DNA from: Reclinomonas americana ATCC 50394
Taxonomy: Eukaryota > Jakobida > Jakobea > Jakobida
NCBI GenBank assembly: GCA_048213135.1
Contig: PS015009.1
Span: forward strand, 1,178,001-1,242,000
DNA length: 64,000 nucleotides
Reading direction: 5' to 3'
Shown: positions 25,258-33,410 of the stretch, in pieces
Layout: each line of letters opens with the position of its first letter
How positions within the stretch are numbered: position 1 is the stretch's first letter
The notes under the pieces: model-generated
Told to the model about the DNA's origin: nothing
Databases searched by the model: none
What the model saw: only the letters and a program-made list of their open reading frames with translations
Position numbers and translations under genes: made by a program

Positions 25258-25345
25258 GGTTTGCCGTGGTCGGTAATCAGTCGGCCGTGGTCCTTACCAC
25301 TGTTAATGAAATGATAAGAAAATCGTTTACCGCAATAAAAATTAA

Positions 25346-25366
25346 ACCCCGGTCAAAAGCCGGGGT
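25346..25366 (-). terminator. Hairpin ACCCCGG/CCGGGGT
   Basis: A perfect 7-bp stem with a TCAAAAG loop. On the minus strand it is followed by TTAATTTTTATTG, so it can end leftward transcription coming from the SNF2 side. It also separates the tandem repeat from the small gene at 25419. Confidence 0.65.
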
Positions 25367-25418
25367 CTATTATTTAAGAACGCGATCAACATCATTTAAC
25401 CTATAAAAATTTACTATT

Positions 25419-25541
25419 ATGAAAAAAATATTACGCTTAGAGATCTCAAAAACAGAGGCTGTCATCTTCCTGGCTTTGGTAAGCTGGATCATCGCTTCCT
25501 GTTTCGTAGAACTTCCTGATGTGAACTCACTCGGTATGTAA
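25419..25541 (+). CDS. Possible 40-residue membrane peptide
   Basis: An ATG frame reads MKKILRLEISKTEAVIFLAL... with one hydrophobic helix (residues about 14-30) and ends DVNSLGM. It is flanked by a hairpin upstream and a good terminator 24 bp downstream, which makes a self-contained small transcription unit plausible. Not recognised. Confidence 0.4.
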   Translation: MKKILRLEISKTEAVIFLALVSWIIASCFVELPDVNSLGM

Positions 25542-25564
25542 GGCAAATGTTGATGGATATACAT

Positions 25565-25593
25565 CCCGGTTCCCGCAAGGGGCCGGGTTTTTT
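25565..25593 (+). terminator. Rho-independent terminator after the 40-codon frame
   Basis: CCCGG...CCGGG with inner CCC/GGG around a GCAA tetraloop (25565-25587), followed by TTTTTT on the plus strand. Confidence 0.8.
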
Positions 25594-25643
25594 GTGCAAT
25601 AAAGAGGCCCGGGCGGGCGTTACAACAGGAAATACCTAATATC

Positions 25644-25802
25644 ATGAGACATAGTGTGAGAGCCGTACCCGCCCGTTCCGGGCATATTATCGTACAGGCA
25701 ATACTGGACCTGGTGGCCAAACTGAGGCAGCAACCCGGTTTTTACCCCATCCGCTATTATAAAAAAAGCCGCCGGGCAGGAAAAACCCGGAACAGTTTCT
25801 AG
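25644..25802 (+). CDS. Possible 52-residue basic peptide
   Basis: An ATG frame starting MRHSVRAVPARSGHIIVQAIL and ending KTRNSF. It is strongly basic with a short amphipathic centre. No homologue was recalled and no clear promoter is seen; it is listed because this 570-bp gap has no larger gene. Confidence 0.2.
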   Translation: MRHSVRAVPARSGHIIVQAILDLVAKLRQQPGFYPIRYYKKSRRAGKTRNSF

Positions 25803-25912
25803 TAAAACAAGCACGAACGCTTCGGAATTTACCAAACCTGAAAATCAGCAAAATCACTCTTGACGGGCCTTCGCAGGAGTTTGTATTTTTAACGTTCTAA
25901 ATCCGATGTTCA

Positions 25913-26044
25913 ATGAGAAAGCCATCTACTACCGGTATTAGCTTTAATACCGTAATGAAAATGTTGGGTATAGCCCTGAAAAGCTTCTTCCAGTCCAGCT
26001 CGAACCGCGATTTCAAGAGGTTGAAAGACTTTATCGCTTCCTGA
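25913..26044 (+). CDS. Possible 43-residue peptide
   Basis: An ATG frame MRKPSTTGISFNTVMKMLGI... ending FKRLKDFIAS, with an amphipathic helical core. It lies convergent to the 3' end of the SNF2 gene, 68 bp away. No homology recognised. Confidence 0.25.
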   Translation: MRKPSTTGISFNTVMKMLGIALKSFFQSSSNRDFKRLKDFIAS

Positions 26045-26112
26045 CACGCCATAGCGTACAGCCATGGAACTAACTGCCGGACTGCCACCGGCAATTTTGC
26101 TTTTACGAAGTT

Positions 26113-29100
26113 TTAACTGAATAGATATTCCACGTCGGCCTTGGTGAGCGCCTTTACAAAACTGGCATCATCTGCAATGAGTTCACTGGCCAGTTTCCGT
26201 TTCCTTTCCTGTAACTGCAGTATTTTATCCTCAATGGTATCGATACAGATCATCCGGTAGGCAAAAATGTTCTTCGTTTGCCCGATACGGTGCGTCCTGT
26301 CAATGGCCTGTTGTTCCACAGCGGGGTTCCACCAGGGGTCTACAATGTATACATAGTCTGCCGCGGTGAGGTTCAAACCCACACCACCCGCTTTCAGTGA
26401 GATGAGGAATACGCGGCATTCGTCATTGTTCTGGAAGTTCTGGATCGCTTTTTCCCTATCGGAAGCCGATGTGCTGCCGTCAAAGTATTCAAATGGTATA
26501 CCCTGCTCTTTCAGTTTTTCCTTGATGAGTGCCAGCATGCCCAGGAACTGGGAAAAGACGAGTGCTTTATGATCGCCGATATTCTCTGCAATTTCCCTGG
26601 CCAGCTCTTCGAGCTTGATGGAGTGGTTCGGGAACTTTTCTTCTTCGTTCAATATGGCCGGGCTGTCGCATATCTGGCGCAGCTTCATCAGGCCCTGTAA
26701 AATGGTGAGTTGTGATTTGTCGATGCCCTGTTCGTCGATAGTCCCCAGGATCTTATCGCGGTAGCTGTTGCGGTAAGCATCGTATATCTTCCGCTGTTCT
26801 TTCTCCATTTCGCAGAACAGGATGGTTTCTGTTTTTTCGGGAAGATCTTTCGCTACTTGTTCTTTTGTCCGGCGCAGGATGAAAGGGAACAGCAGTTTAC
26901 GCAGGTGTTCTTTCTGTTCCTGCTCACCAAACTTGTCGATGGGTGTAGCGAACTCGTTCCTGAAATATTCCATGCTGCCGAGCAGGCCCGGGTTAAGGAA
27001 GTTCATCTGGGCGAAAATATCGAACGTATTATTCTGTAATGGCGTACCACTCATACACAGCCTGTTCTTCGCGTTGAGCAGGGTGGCGGCCTTGGTTACT
27101 TTTGAAGTAGGGTTCTTGATCGCCTGGCTTTCATCGAGAATGATATAATCGAAATTGATTTTCAGCAGCAACTGGATATCGCTGCGTAAAGTTCCGTAAG
27201 TAGTGATCAGTATATTATGTTTCTGCAGTTCATCGGCACTGCGGCTGCGCAGGCTTCCGTGGTGGATATGCCAGCTCAGGGCAGGTGTGAACTTCTCTAC
27301 TTCATTCTTCCAGTTGTAGATGAGCGTAGTGGGGCACACAACGATCGCTTTAAGACTGCCATTCGCCGCCAGGTAATGATTGAGCATGGTCAGCGCCTGG
27401 ATGGTTTTACCCAAACCCATATCATCCGCCAGGATACCGCCCCAGCCCACATCGTTAAGATAATTGAGCCACTGGTAACCCGCTACCTGGTAAGGCCGCA
27501 GGATGGGTTGCAGGTGTTCGGGCGCTTCAATTTTAGGAATGTGTTTGAATTCCTTCAGCCGCTCATATTTTTCATCCAGTTCAAAACTCAGTTCGGCCTC
27601 ATTCCTGTTCTCATACAACTCGTCGATAACGCTCATGTGGTACTTGGACAGGCGCAACTGGTTGCTGCGGCCCTCGCCTACTTTAAAGAGCAGGGAGTAG
27701 CGTTTCAGCCATTCGTCTGGCAGTATACCCAATGTGCCGTCCGACAACTGTACGAATGATTGTTTATTGACAAGCGCTCTTTTAATATCGTCGATGCCTA
27801 CCCGCTGATCACCGAATTCGATCTCCACACGGGCATCAAACCAGTCGAGACCGCTGCTTACATGGATATGCGTGTTGGGCCTCGCCGTGTTGAAACGGAA
27901 GTTGCGGAGCGCTTCAAAGCCATACACGGGTATCTTCATATCCTTCATGGCATCCACGAAAAGGAAGAACCAGTTGTTGCGAAGTACATCGGAACCTTTC
28001 AGTACCAGGCTGCTGCCTTCGTGCGGACGGGAGAACTGCGAATGCAGGCCTTCCAGCTTTTTGATGAAAGCTTCTTCCGCTTCTTTATTGCGGTTAATGA
28101 TGAGTATTTTATCACCTTCCGGTATGGTGATGGTGGCTTTATCGGTGGGCCTGGTTTCGTATCCTTTGTAACTGAACACCGGCTGAAATACCAGGTAGTC
28201 GCCTTTTTCCTGCAACAGCAGTTTTACTTCCGGGTCGCCGCTCTTCACCTCTTTTACCAGGGTTTTATCAAACTCCACCTGGTATTCCCTTGTCAGCGGC
28301 AGTATCACTTTCTGCATCTGCTCGGGCCAGTTGTTTTTATCGAGCCGGATATTTTCTTTGCCAATAAATTTTTCCGCCTGCAGCACATCTTCTGTTTTCT
28401 GCCACAGGAAAAGGGTGCCGTCGTACAGGAATACAAGGCTGCTGCCGCATTCGTTGTCAGAAAAAGGAACCGTACTGCCATTCAGTTTCACCATGCAGGC
28501 CAGTTCAAAATGATTATTCTTGGCCACCACTTTAAAAACAGGTGCCGCGGGCCGGTCAGACAATTCAAGATCAACCAGGTTATCTGTTTTGAACGTTTTC
28601 TTTTCCGGCAGGTAATACACAAAAGGATTTGAAGCCTGTTCTTCCAGTATCTTTTTCAGTTTGGGATGCAGGTATTCCGCGATAAGGGCTTTGGTTTCTT
28701 CCGGCAGTTCATCACCTTCATTCTGGATGATGTTTTCCCAGATACCGCTGAAGGGCGAGTTCCTGTCGAGGTATTTATTGATCTCCGCGGGTTGCAGTTT
28801 GCGTACCTGCTGGAGCAATTGTTTGTCTTCTTCACTGTAAGCTTCTGTACTCACAAATTTGCTCAGGTCGAGTTTTTCAACCTTACCTGCAAATTGCCTG
28901 TTGTCGTCGGCTGCTTCACCCTGCACCAGGTCGGCATTGAAATAAGGATATGCCGTGGTATTGAAATTGAACACAAGCCCGAGTCTTTTTGCAGGCTGCT
29001 CTTCCACTATTATTTCGGCGGGCGGGGCTTCGGCCACTTCTTTCTGCGGAACCGGTTTGGCCGGAACGCTGCCCGGTGCTACTCTTTTAATGGAAGTATC

Positions 29101-29868
29101 CAGTACTTTCAGGAAAGGTTTTCCTTCTTTATACGTGAACTCGAATTTTCCCGACAAATCATCATCGAGGCTGTAGCCATATATCTGCAGCAGCTTATTC
29201 TTTTCTTTATCCCAGTTGCGGATGCTGTCGAAATAAAATGGACCGAAAGCGTTCAGTAGCTGGAGAAACAGCAATGTTTTATGTTGGCATAACGGGTGTT
29301 CGGTTTCATCGCAACGGCAGGAGGTATCGAAATTGCGTTCATCGTTTTTTTGTATGACCAGCGGATACACTTCTCCTTCATAATTCAGTTCCGCTTCCAC
29401 GCGTTCGTCCGCCGCTTTCAGGATAGTAGCCCTGGTAGTGCGCAGCATATTTTCCGCCTGCGTAAAAATTGTGGGCGACGACAGCATTTTGACCATTTTC
29501 AGATCAATGTGCTTCATCTTGGCGACGGTGTGACGCTGGTTGTATTCGATGGCGGTATTACCCAGCAGGTTCTTGTCCGTCATTTCCTGCAAACGCAGCA
29601 TGGCTGCGGCTTCGTGGCGGCAAATGTCGCCCAGGTTGTAAGGGCAGCTGCAGCGGACGGTAATACCTTTGGGGTCGGCGTATTTCTGAATATATACTTT
29701 GTAAAAGGTGTTGTAGCTGTCGTCTTTAACACGAAAAACAACGCTGCCCATCAGCTGGTCGTGCTCCACCAGTTCCACGAAACCCATAGCGTGTATTTTC
29801 TTCCCACGCCGGATCACTTCATCGGTACCGTTATTATAGACGTGCTTGATCAGGTGCGATAAGGCCAT
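26113..29868 (-). CDS. SNF2-family DNA-dependent ATPase with two SWIM zinc fingers
   Basis: 1251 residues. Two SWIM-type CxC...CxH motifs lie near the N-terminus: CSCPYNLGDICRH (about 68-80) and CRCDETEHPLCQH (about 180-195). The helicase core is C-terminal: Walker A region ILADDMGLGKTIQAL (about 812), Walker B DESQ (about 912), MSGTPLQNN, FSQFLGMLALIKEKL...FDGSTS (about 1105) and the arginine motif DRTHRIGQ (about 1190). The enzyme remodels protein-DNA complexes; the target is unknown. Transcription probably starts from the TACTTTTG element at 29935-29942. Confidence 0.93.
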   Translation of the reverse strand: MALSHLIKHVYNNGTDEVIRRGKKIHAMGFVELVEHDQLMGSVVFRVKDDSYNTFYKVYIQKYADPKGITVRCSCPYNLGDICRHEAAAMLRLQEMTDKNLLGNTAIEYNQRHTVAKMKHIDLKMVKMLSSPTIFTQAENMLRTTRATILKAADERVEAELNYEGEVYPLVIQKNDERNFDTSCRCDETEHPLCQHKTLLFLQLLNAFGPFYFDSIRNWDKEKNKLLQIYGYSLDDDLSGKFEFTYKEGKPFLKVLDTSIKRVAPGSVPAKPVPQKEVAEAPPAEIIVEEQPAKRLGLVFNFNTTAYPYFNADLVQGEAADDNRQFAGKVEKLDLSKFVSTEAYSEEDKQLLQQVRKLQPAEINKYLDRNSPFSGIWENIIQNEGDELPEETKALIAEYLHPKLKKILEEQASNPFVYYLPEKKTFKTDNLVDLELSDRPAAPVFKVVAKNNHFELACMVKLNGSTVPFSDNECGSSLVFLYDGTLFLWQKTEDVLQAEKFIGKENIRLDKNNWPEQMQKVILPLTREYQVEFDKTLVKEVKSGDPEVKLLLQEKGDYLVFQPVFSYKGYETRPTDKATITIPEGDKILIINRNKEAEEAFIKKLEGLHSQFSRPHEGSSLVLKGSDVLRNNWFFLFVDAMKDMKIPVYGFEALRNFRFNTARPNTHIHVSSGLDWFDARVEIEFGDQRVGIDDIKRALVNKQSFVQLSDGTLGILPDEWLKRYSLLFKVGEGRSNQLRLSKYHMSVIDELYENRNEAELSFELDEKYERLKEFKHIPKIEAPEHLQPILRPYQVAGYQWLNYLNDVGWGGILADDMGLGKTIQALTMLNHYLAANGSLKAIVVCPTTLIYNWKNEVEKFTPALSWHIHHGSLRSRSADELQKHNILITTYGTLRSDIQLLLKINFDYIILDESQAIKNPTSKVTKAATLLNAKNRLCMSGTPLQNNTFDIFAQMNFLNPGLLGSMEYFRNEFATPIDKFGEQEQKEHLRKLLFPFILRRTKEQVAKDLPEKTETILFCEMEKEQRKIYDAYRNSYRDKILGTIDEQGIDKSQLTILQGLMKLRQICDSPAILNEEEKFPNHSIKLEELAREIAENIGDHKALVFSQFLGMLALIKEKLKEQGIPFEYFDGSTSASDREKAIQNFQNNDECRVFLISLKAGGVGLNLTAADYVYIVDPWWNPAVEQQAIDRTHRIGQTKNIFAYRMICIDTIEDKILQLQERKRKLASELIADDASFVKALTKADVEYLFS

Positions 29869-29934
29869 TGGTTATCCTATTGCCAGTTTATAATTCCGGG
29901 CTTTGCTGACATCCGTTCCGAAAAGGGCAATTTG

Positions 29935-29942
29935 CAAAAGTA
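29935..29942 (-). promoter_or_regulatory. -7 element TACTTTTG of the SNF2 gene
   Basis: A TAnnTTTG match 66 bp upstream of the SNF2 start on the minus strand. Confidence 0.5.
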
Positions 29943-30070
29943 ACGGAAAATAAGTGAGAGATCGGGATTTTGAGGAAAGTATGTTGGGAAAAAGAAATGT
30001 TAAAATGGGCGATTAACGACGGCCGACAGACTACAGACAACTGACCACGGGAAAATGAAGGCTATATTAT

Positions 30071-30187
30071 TCACCGGGGTATCGTGCCGAAGACCACGGC
30101 AGAACATAAGAGGTAAAGCGACATGCAACGGTAAATTGTCCTGCGCTGTTATTCACCGGGGTCTCATTCCGAAGACCCCGTCGGAAC
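30071..30187. repeat. Two GGGGTCT-type palindromes (one degenerate) between comB and SNF2 genes
   Basis: The 368-bp gap 29869-30236 holds a degenerate copy (30071-30104, CACCGGGGTATCGTGCCG) and a good copy in reverse orientation (about 30153-30187, CGGGGTCT/AGACCCCG). CATCCGCACAT and CATCCGCATAT follow; these are the reversed form of the GATGTGCGGAT word that accompanies the copies at 38.5 and 43.8 kb. No gene seen. Confidence 0.75.
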
Positions 30188-30236
30188 AAGAAAACATCCG
30201 CACATTTACACATCCGCATATTCACACATCTTCAAA

Positions 30237-30965
30237 TCATCCCTTCACCAATTTCCCATCCTGGTAGATCACCAGCACATTGGCGCCATCTGGAGTGAGG
30301 CAGTATTCCATGTCCTTATCGAGTCCGTAACCTGAAAGGCGGAGATAGTGGGATGCCCGTTTGTTTTTCATGAAACTAAAAAGATCGGGTTGCGCTTCCA
30401 GGTAAAGCGATTCGGCGATCTTCGACGCGTCGCAGTTAATCGTGAAATATTCTTTTATGCGGTTGATCACAGCTCCGGCAAAAAGCGTGTCCTCAATATT
30501 CACCCTGTCTTTCCAGGCGGCGCACCCCAGTATCACTGGTTTTTTCTGTGCTACCAGGTAATCGCAAACCGCGCTGATGTTGGGAAAGGAGCCGGTGAGT
30601 ATGGATTTGGCATTTTTATCCAGCGCCATGTGCAGCAGCTTGGTGCCATTGGTGGTAGTAAGCACCAGGGTTTTGTCTTTGATGAATGACGGGGGGTATT
30701 CAAACGGAGAGTTCCCGTAGGTCAGTCCTTCCGCTACCTGCCCGTCGCGTTCACCCGCTGTAATGCTGTCGATCTGTTTACCGATGCGGATGCATTCGGC
30801 CACACTGTCAACAGGTATAATGCTTTTGGCACCATTGTGTATTGCGGTAGCGATGGTGGATGTGGCTCTTAATACATCTATAATAACAACGATGCTGCTG
30901 GTAACGTCGTACAGGTGCAGCAGTGCGGGAGAGAGGCAGGTATGTAGTTCGGGTTGGGTTTCCAT
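30237..30965 (-). CDS. comB: 2-phosphosulfolactate phosphatase family protein
   Basis: 242 residues. Family signatures: IVVIIDVLRATSTIATAIHNGAKSIIPV near the N-terminus, GNSPFEYPP, TTTNGTKLLHMA and GCAAWKDRVNIEDTLFAGAVI. The ComB family dephosphorylates 2-phosphosulfolactate to sulfolactate. In a bacterium this would serve sulfonate metabolism rather than coenzyme M synthesis, which is inference. No other sulfonate gene is in the window. Confidence 0.88.
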   Translation of the reverse strand: METQPELHTCLSPALLHLYDVTSSIVVIIDVLRATSTIATAIHNGAKSIIPVDSVAECIRIGKQIDSITAGERDGQVAEGLTYGNSPFEYPPSFIKDKTLVLTTTNGTKLLHMALDKNAKSILTGSFPNISAVCDYLVAQKKPVILGCAAWKDRVNIEDTLFAGAVINRIKEYFTINCDASKIAESLYLEAQPDLFSFMKNKRASHYLRLSGYGLDKDMEYCLTPDGANVLVIYQDGKLVKG

Positions 30966-31047
30966 TTTTTTTCAATTAAACTTTACGCTATTACCAGACG
31001 GTCACAAAGACCGGTCGGTTGCATAAACATTACCGGAAGTCTGAAAT

Positions 31048-31521
31048 TTAATACAGAACGGCCTTCCATTTATCCGTTTCGGCATACTGTTTTATCACCG
31101 CATTGCGGTGCAGCAGGAGTTTTTCAAGATAGGATTTCAGGTAAAATTTGTTCATCCATTTGCCCAGCACACCATAGGGTGTTTCAAACTGCATCTGGTC
31201 GATCATGATGGTACCGTTGTCTACAGCTTTGAAATGATGTTCATGACGCAGACTTTTAAAATCGCCATCGATCATTTCATCTACAAATACCTGTGGCACC
31301 GTCATGGCGCTGATCTTTGAAGTGAAACGCCTGGTTTTGAACAGGTGTCTGGCCTGCCAGGTTACGGTCTCTCCTTCATTGATCAATCCCGATGTTACCC
31401 CGGCAATGGCTTCTTCGCCGGTATGCGCCGTCGATATTTTATGCAGGTTGATGCTCCGGCTCAGGTCAAATACCCTTTCTACCGGGGCGGCAATGAACGT
31501 GGTGAGGTGAATGAACGGCAT
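31048..31521 (-). CDS. SRPBCC (START-like) superfamily protein
   Basis: 157 residues. It opens MPFIHLTTFIAAPVERVFDLSRSINLH, the typical first strand and helix of the polyketide-cyclase/START-like fold, and has GETVTWQARHLFKTRRFTSKI in the central sheet. The ligand is unknown. It lies 18 bp downstream of gcvT on the same strand and is probably co-transcribed. The 82-bp gap to comB shows no signal. Confidence 0.8.
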   Translation of the reverse strand: MPFIHLTTFIAAPVERVFDLSRSINLHKISTAHTGEEAIAGVTSGLINEGETVTWQARHLFKTRRFTSKISAMTVPQVFVDEMIDGDFKSLRHEHHFKAVDNGTIMIDQMQFETPYGVLGKWMNKFYLKSYLEKLLLHRNAVIKQYAETDKWKAVLY

Positions 31522-31539
31522 GTTGATTGAACAAAGGCT

Positions 31540-32625
31540 TTATTCAAAAGGAATTTTTACCACTTTCGCTTTGAGCAATGTATTGCGGATGCTGATGTAA
31601 ATTTCTGTGTCGATGGCCGCCTGGGCGGTTGCTACATAACCCATGCCAATGGCTTTACCCAGCGATGGTGATTGTGTTCCGGAAGTAACCCTGCCAATGA
31701 CCATACCTTCAAAATCCTTGATCTCGTATCCCTGGCGGGCGATCCCTTTTTCCATCATTTCAAAACCCACCAGTTTTTTGGTAAGGCCCTGTTCTTTTTG
31801 TTTTACAAAGTAGTCGCTGTTGGTAAACGTTTTGCTGAACTTGGTGATCCAGCCCAAGCCGGCTTCCAGCGGAGATGTAGTATCGTCGATGTCGTTTCCG
31901 TAAAGACAGTAACCCATTTCCAGGCGGAGCGTATCGCGTGCACCCAGGCCAATGGGCTTAATACCCTGCGCAGCACCCGCCGCGAAAATGGCATCCCATA
32001 CTTTACCGGCAGCACCGTCTTTATCTTCAAAATAGATCTCAACGCCACCGGCGCCGGTATAACCTGTTGCGCTGATCACTACATTATCCACACCGGCAAA
32101 TACGCCTTTGCAGAAGGTATAATACTTCAGGTTCATGATATCCATATCCGTGAGTGGCTGCAGTATTTTAGTGGCATTAGGGCCCTGAATGGCCAGCAGG
32201 CAGGTTTTGTCGGAAATGTTGTGCATTTCCACGTTGCCGGTATTGAACTGTGATATCCAATTCCAATCCTTTTCAATATTACTGGCGTTTACTACCAGCA
32301 TGTATACATTATTGGTCTCGATACAATATACCAGCAGGTCATCCACAATACCGCCGTCGTTGTTAGGCAGGCAGCTGTACTGTGCTTTGCCATCGGTAAG
32401 TTTGGAAGCATCGTTACTGGTCACCCTTTGTATCAGGTCGAGGGCGCCGGGTCCTTTCAGGATAAACTCTCCCATATGGCTTACATCGAATACGCCGGCA
32501 TTGTTACGCACCGCGGCGTGTTCATCGTTGATGCCCGAATAACTGATGGGCATATTGTAACCGGCAAATTCAGCCATTTTCGCACCTAAGGCGATATGTT
32601 TATCGGTAAAGGGGGTGTTTTTCAT
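31540..32625 (-). CDS. gcvT: Glycine cleavage system aminomethyltransferase (T protein)
   Basis: 361 residues, the usual T-protein length. Motifs: [73 protein letters not shown] and [20 protein letters not shown]. It transfers the methylene unit of glycine to tetrahydrofolate. No gcvH or gcvP lies nearby. A -7 element TACATTTG is at 32668-32675, giving a leader of about 35-40 nt with no glycine-riboswitch-like structure seen. Confidence 0.95.
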   Translation of the reverse strand: MKNTPFTDKHIALGAKMAEFAGYNMPISYSGINDEHAAVRNNAGVFDVSHMGEFILKGPGALDLIQRVTSNDASKLTDGKAQYSCLPNNDGGIVDDLLVYCIETNNVYMLVVNASNIEKDWNWISQFNTGNVEMHNISDKTCLLAIQGPNATKILQPLTDMDIMNLKYYTFCKGVFAGVDNVVISATGYTGAGGVEIYFEDKDGAAGKVWDAIFAAGAAQGIKPIGLGARDTLRLEMGYCLYGNDIDDTTSPLEAGLGWITKFSKTFTNSDYFVKQKEQGLTKKLVGFEMMEKGIARQGYEIKDFEGMVIGRVTSGTQSPSLGKAIGMGYVATAQAAIDTEIYISIRNTLLKAKVVKIPFE

Positions 32626-32667
32626 TAATCCGTTATGTGATTTTTATAAAATAAATGATCCGGTTGG

Positions 32668-32675
32668 CAAATGTA
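32668..32675 (-). promoter_or_regulatory. -7 element TACATTTG of gcvT
   Basis: A TAnnTTTG match on the minus strand, 42 bp upstream of the gcvT start. Confidence 0.5.
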
Positions 32676-32745
32676 AGGCCTTATTTAATAAAGCCCGCTG
32701 AAGAAGAAAAGTAGTTTTATTGCCTGCCGGATGCCCGTAAAAAAA

Positions 32746-32777
32746 CAGGCTCTTACCGGATTACCAGTAAGAGCCTG
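32746..32777 (-). terminator. Terminator of the 124-residue secreted protein gene
   Basis: An 11-bp stem, CAGGCTCTTAC/GTAAGAGCCTG, followed on the minus strand by TTTTTTTACG. It directly follows the stop codon at 32790. Confidence 0.9.
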
Positions 32778-32789
32778 AGGAAGGACCGG

Positions 32790-33164
32790 TTAATACATGG
32801 TCAGCGTGCCATTAAGAATAACATAGTCCGATGCATTATTCTGGTTAACGAAATTACAGCGCCAGCCACTTGCGGTCAATGTGCCGCTTACCAGTGTCAT
32901 TCGCGGGGGCTGTTCGATCATGGTTACGGTGTAGGTGCTGTATCCAAGCGGATCAACGATGCTAACACCGGTTACATTATTGGGTGTGCTTAATGTGTTC
33001 CAGGTAACGTATACATCAACGTTATTGGAATTGCTGCTCAACACCGATAAGCGGTAACCAAAAAAAAGTTTTAACGGCGCTTTGGCGGGTGGTTCAACCG
33101 AACGGGTAAAAGAGGTAAAGAGAACAAAAAGCGCAAGCAGGGATAAACTGAGTGTTTTTTTCAT
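32790..33164 (-). CDS. Small secreted hypothetical protein
   Basis: 124 residues with a signal peptide (MKKTLSLSLLALFVLFTSFTRS). The mature part is Asn/Thr/Ser-rich and beta-strand-like (VDVYVTWNTLSTPNNVTGVSIVDPLGY). Not recognised. It is a monocistronic unit with its own terminator. The 250 bp upstream contain poly-A/T tracts but no clear TAnnTTTG element. Confidence 0.7.
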   Translation of the reverse strand: MKKTLSLSLLALFVLFTSFTRSVEPPAKAPLKLFFGYRLSVLSSNSNNVDVYVTWNTLSTPNNVTGVSIVDPLGYSTYTVTMIEQPPRMTLVSGTLTASGWRCNFVNQNNASDYVILNGTLTMY

Positions 33165-33347
33165 ACTGGTAGTTTTAGATTAAAAAATGATTGGTGCCGC
33201 CCTGCAGCAGCAGGACCGGCTCCAGGTAAAATACCATTTTTTTTTGACGAATCCCATCTTTACTGGCAAATAGATGCTTCGTTTCCTCAGCATGACTAAT
33301 AAGCGGGGAATTCAAACTGGCGCACTATCTAAAAAAGCAAAAAAAAA

Positions 33348-33370
33348 GTCCCGCCAGGAAATAGCGGGAC
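33348..33370 (-). terminator. Terminator of the PadR-PspC operon
   Basis: A GTCCCGC/GCGGGAC stem followed on the minus strand by nine T residues. It lies 41 bp after the PspC gene stop. Confidence 0.9.
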
Positions 33371-33410
33371 GTTGTTGGTTTCAACTTCAACTCAACTATT
33401 GAAACGATCT

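Noticed and set aside
24780-25314. Open frames of 62-129 codons in the tandem repeat
   Set aside because: They exist because stops are scarce in the repeated unit. The 172-bp unit shifts frame between copies, so the same peptide appears in several frames.
27760-28632. 290-codon frame antisense to the SNF2 gene
   Set aside because: Mirror of the helicase frame; no start context or domain.
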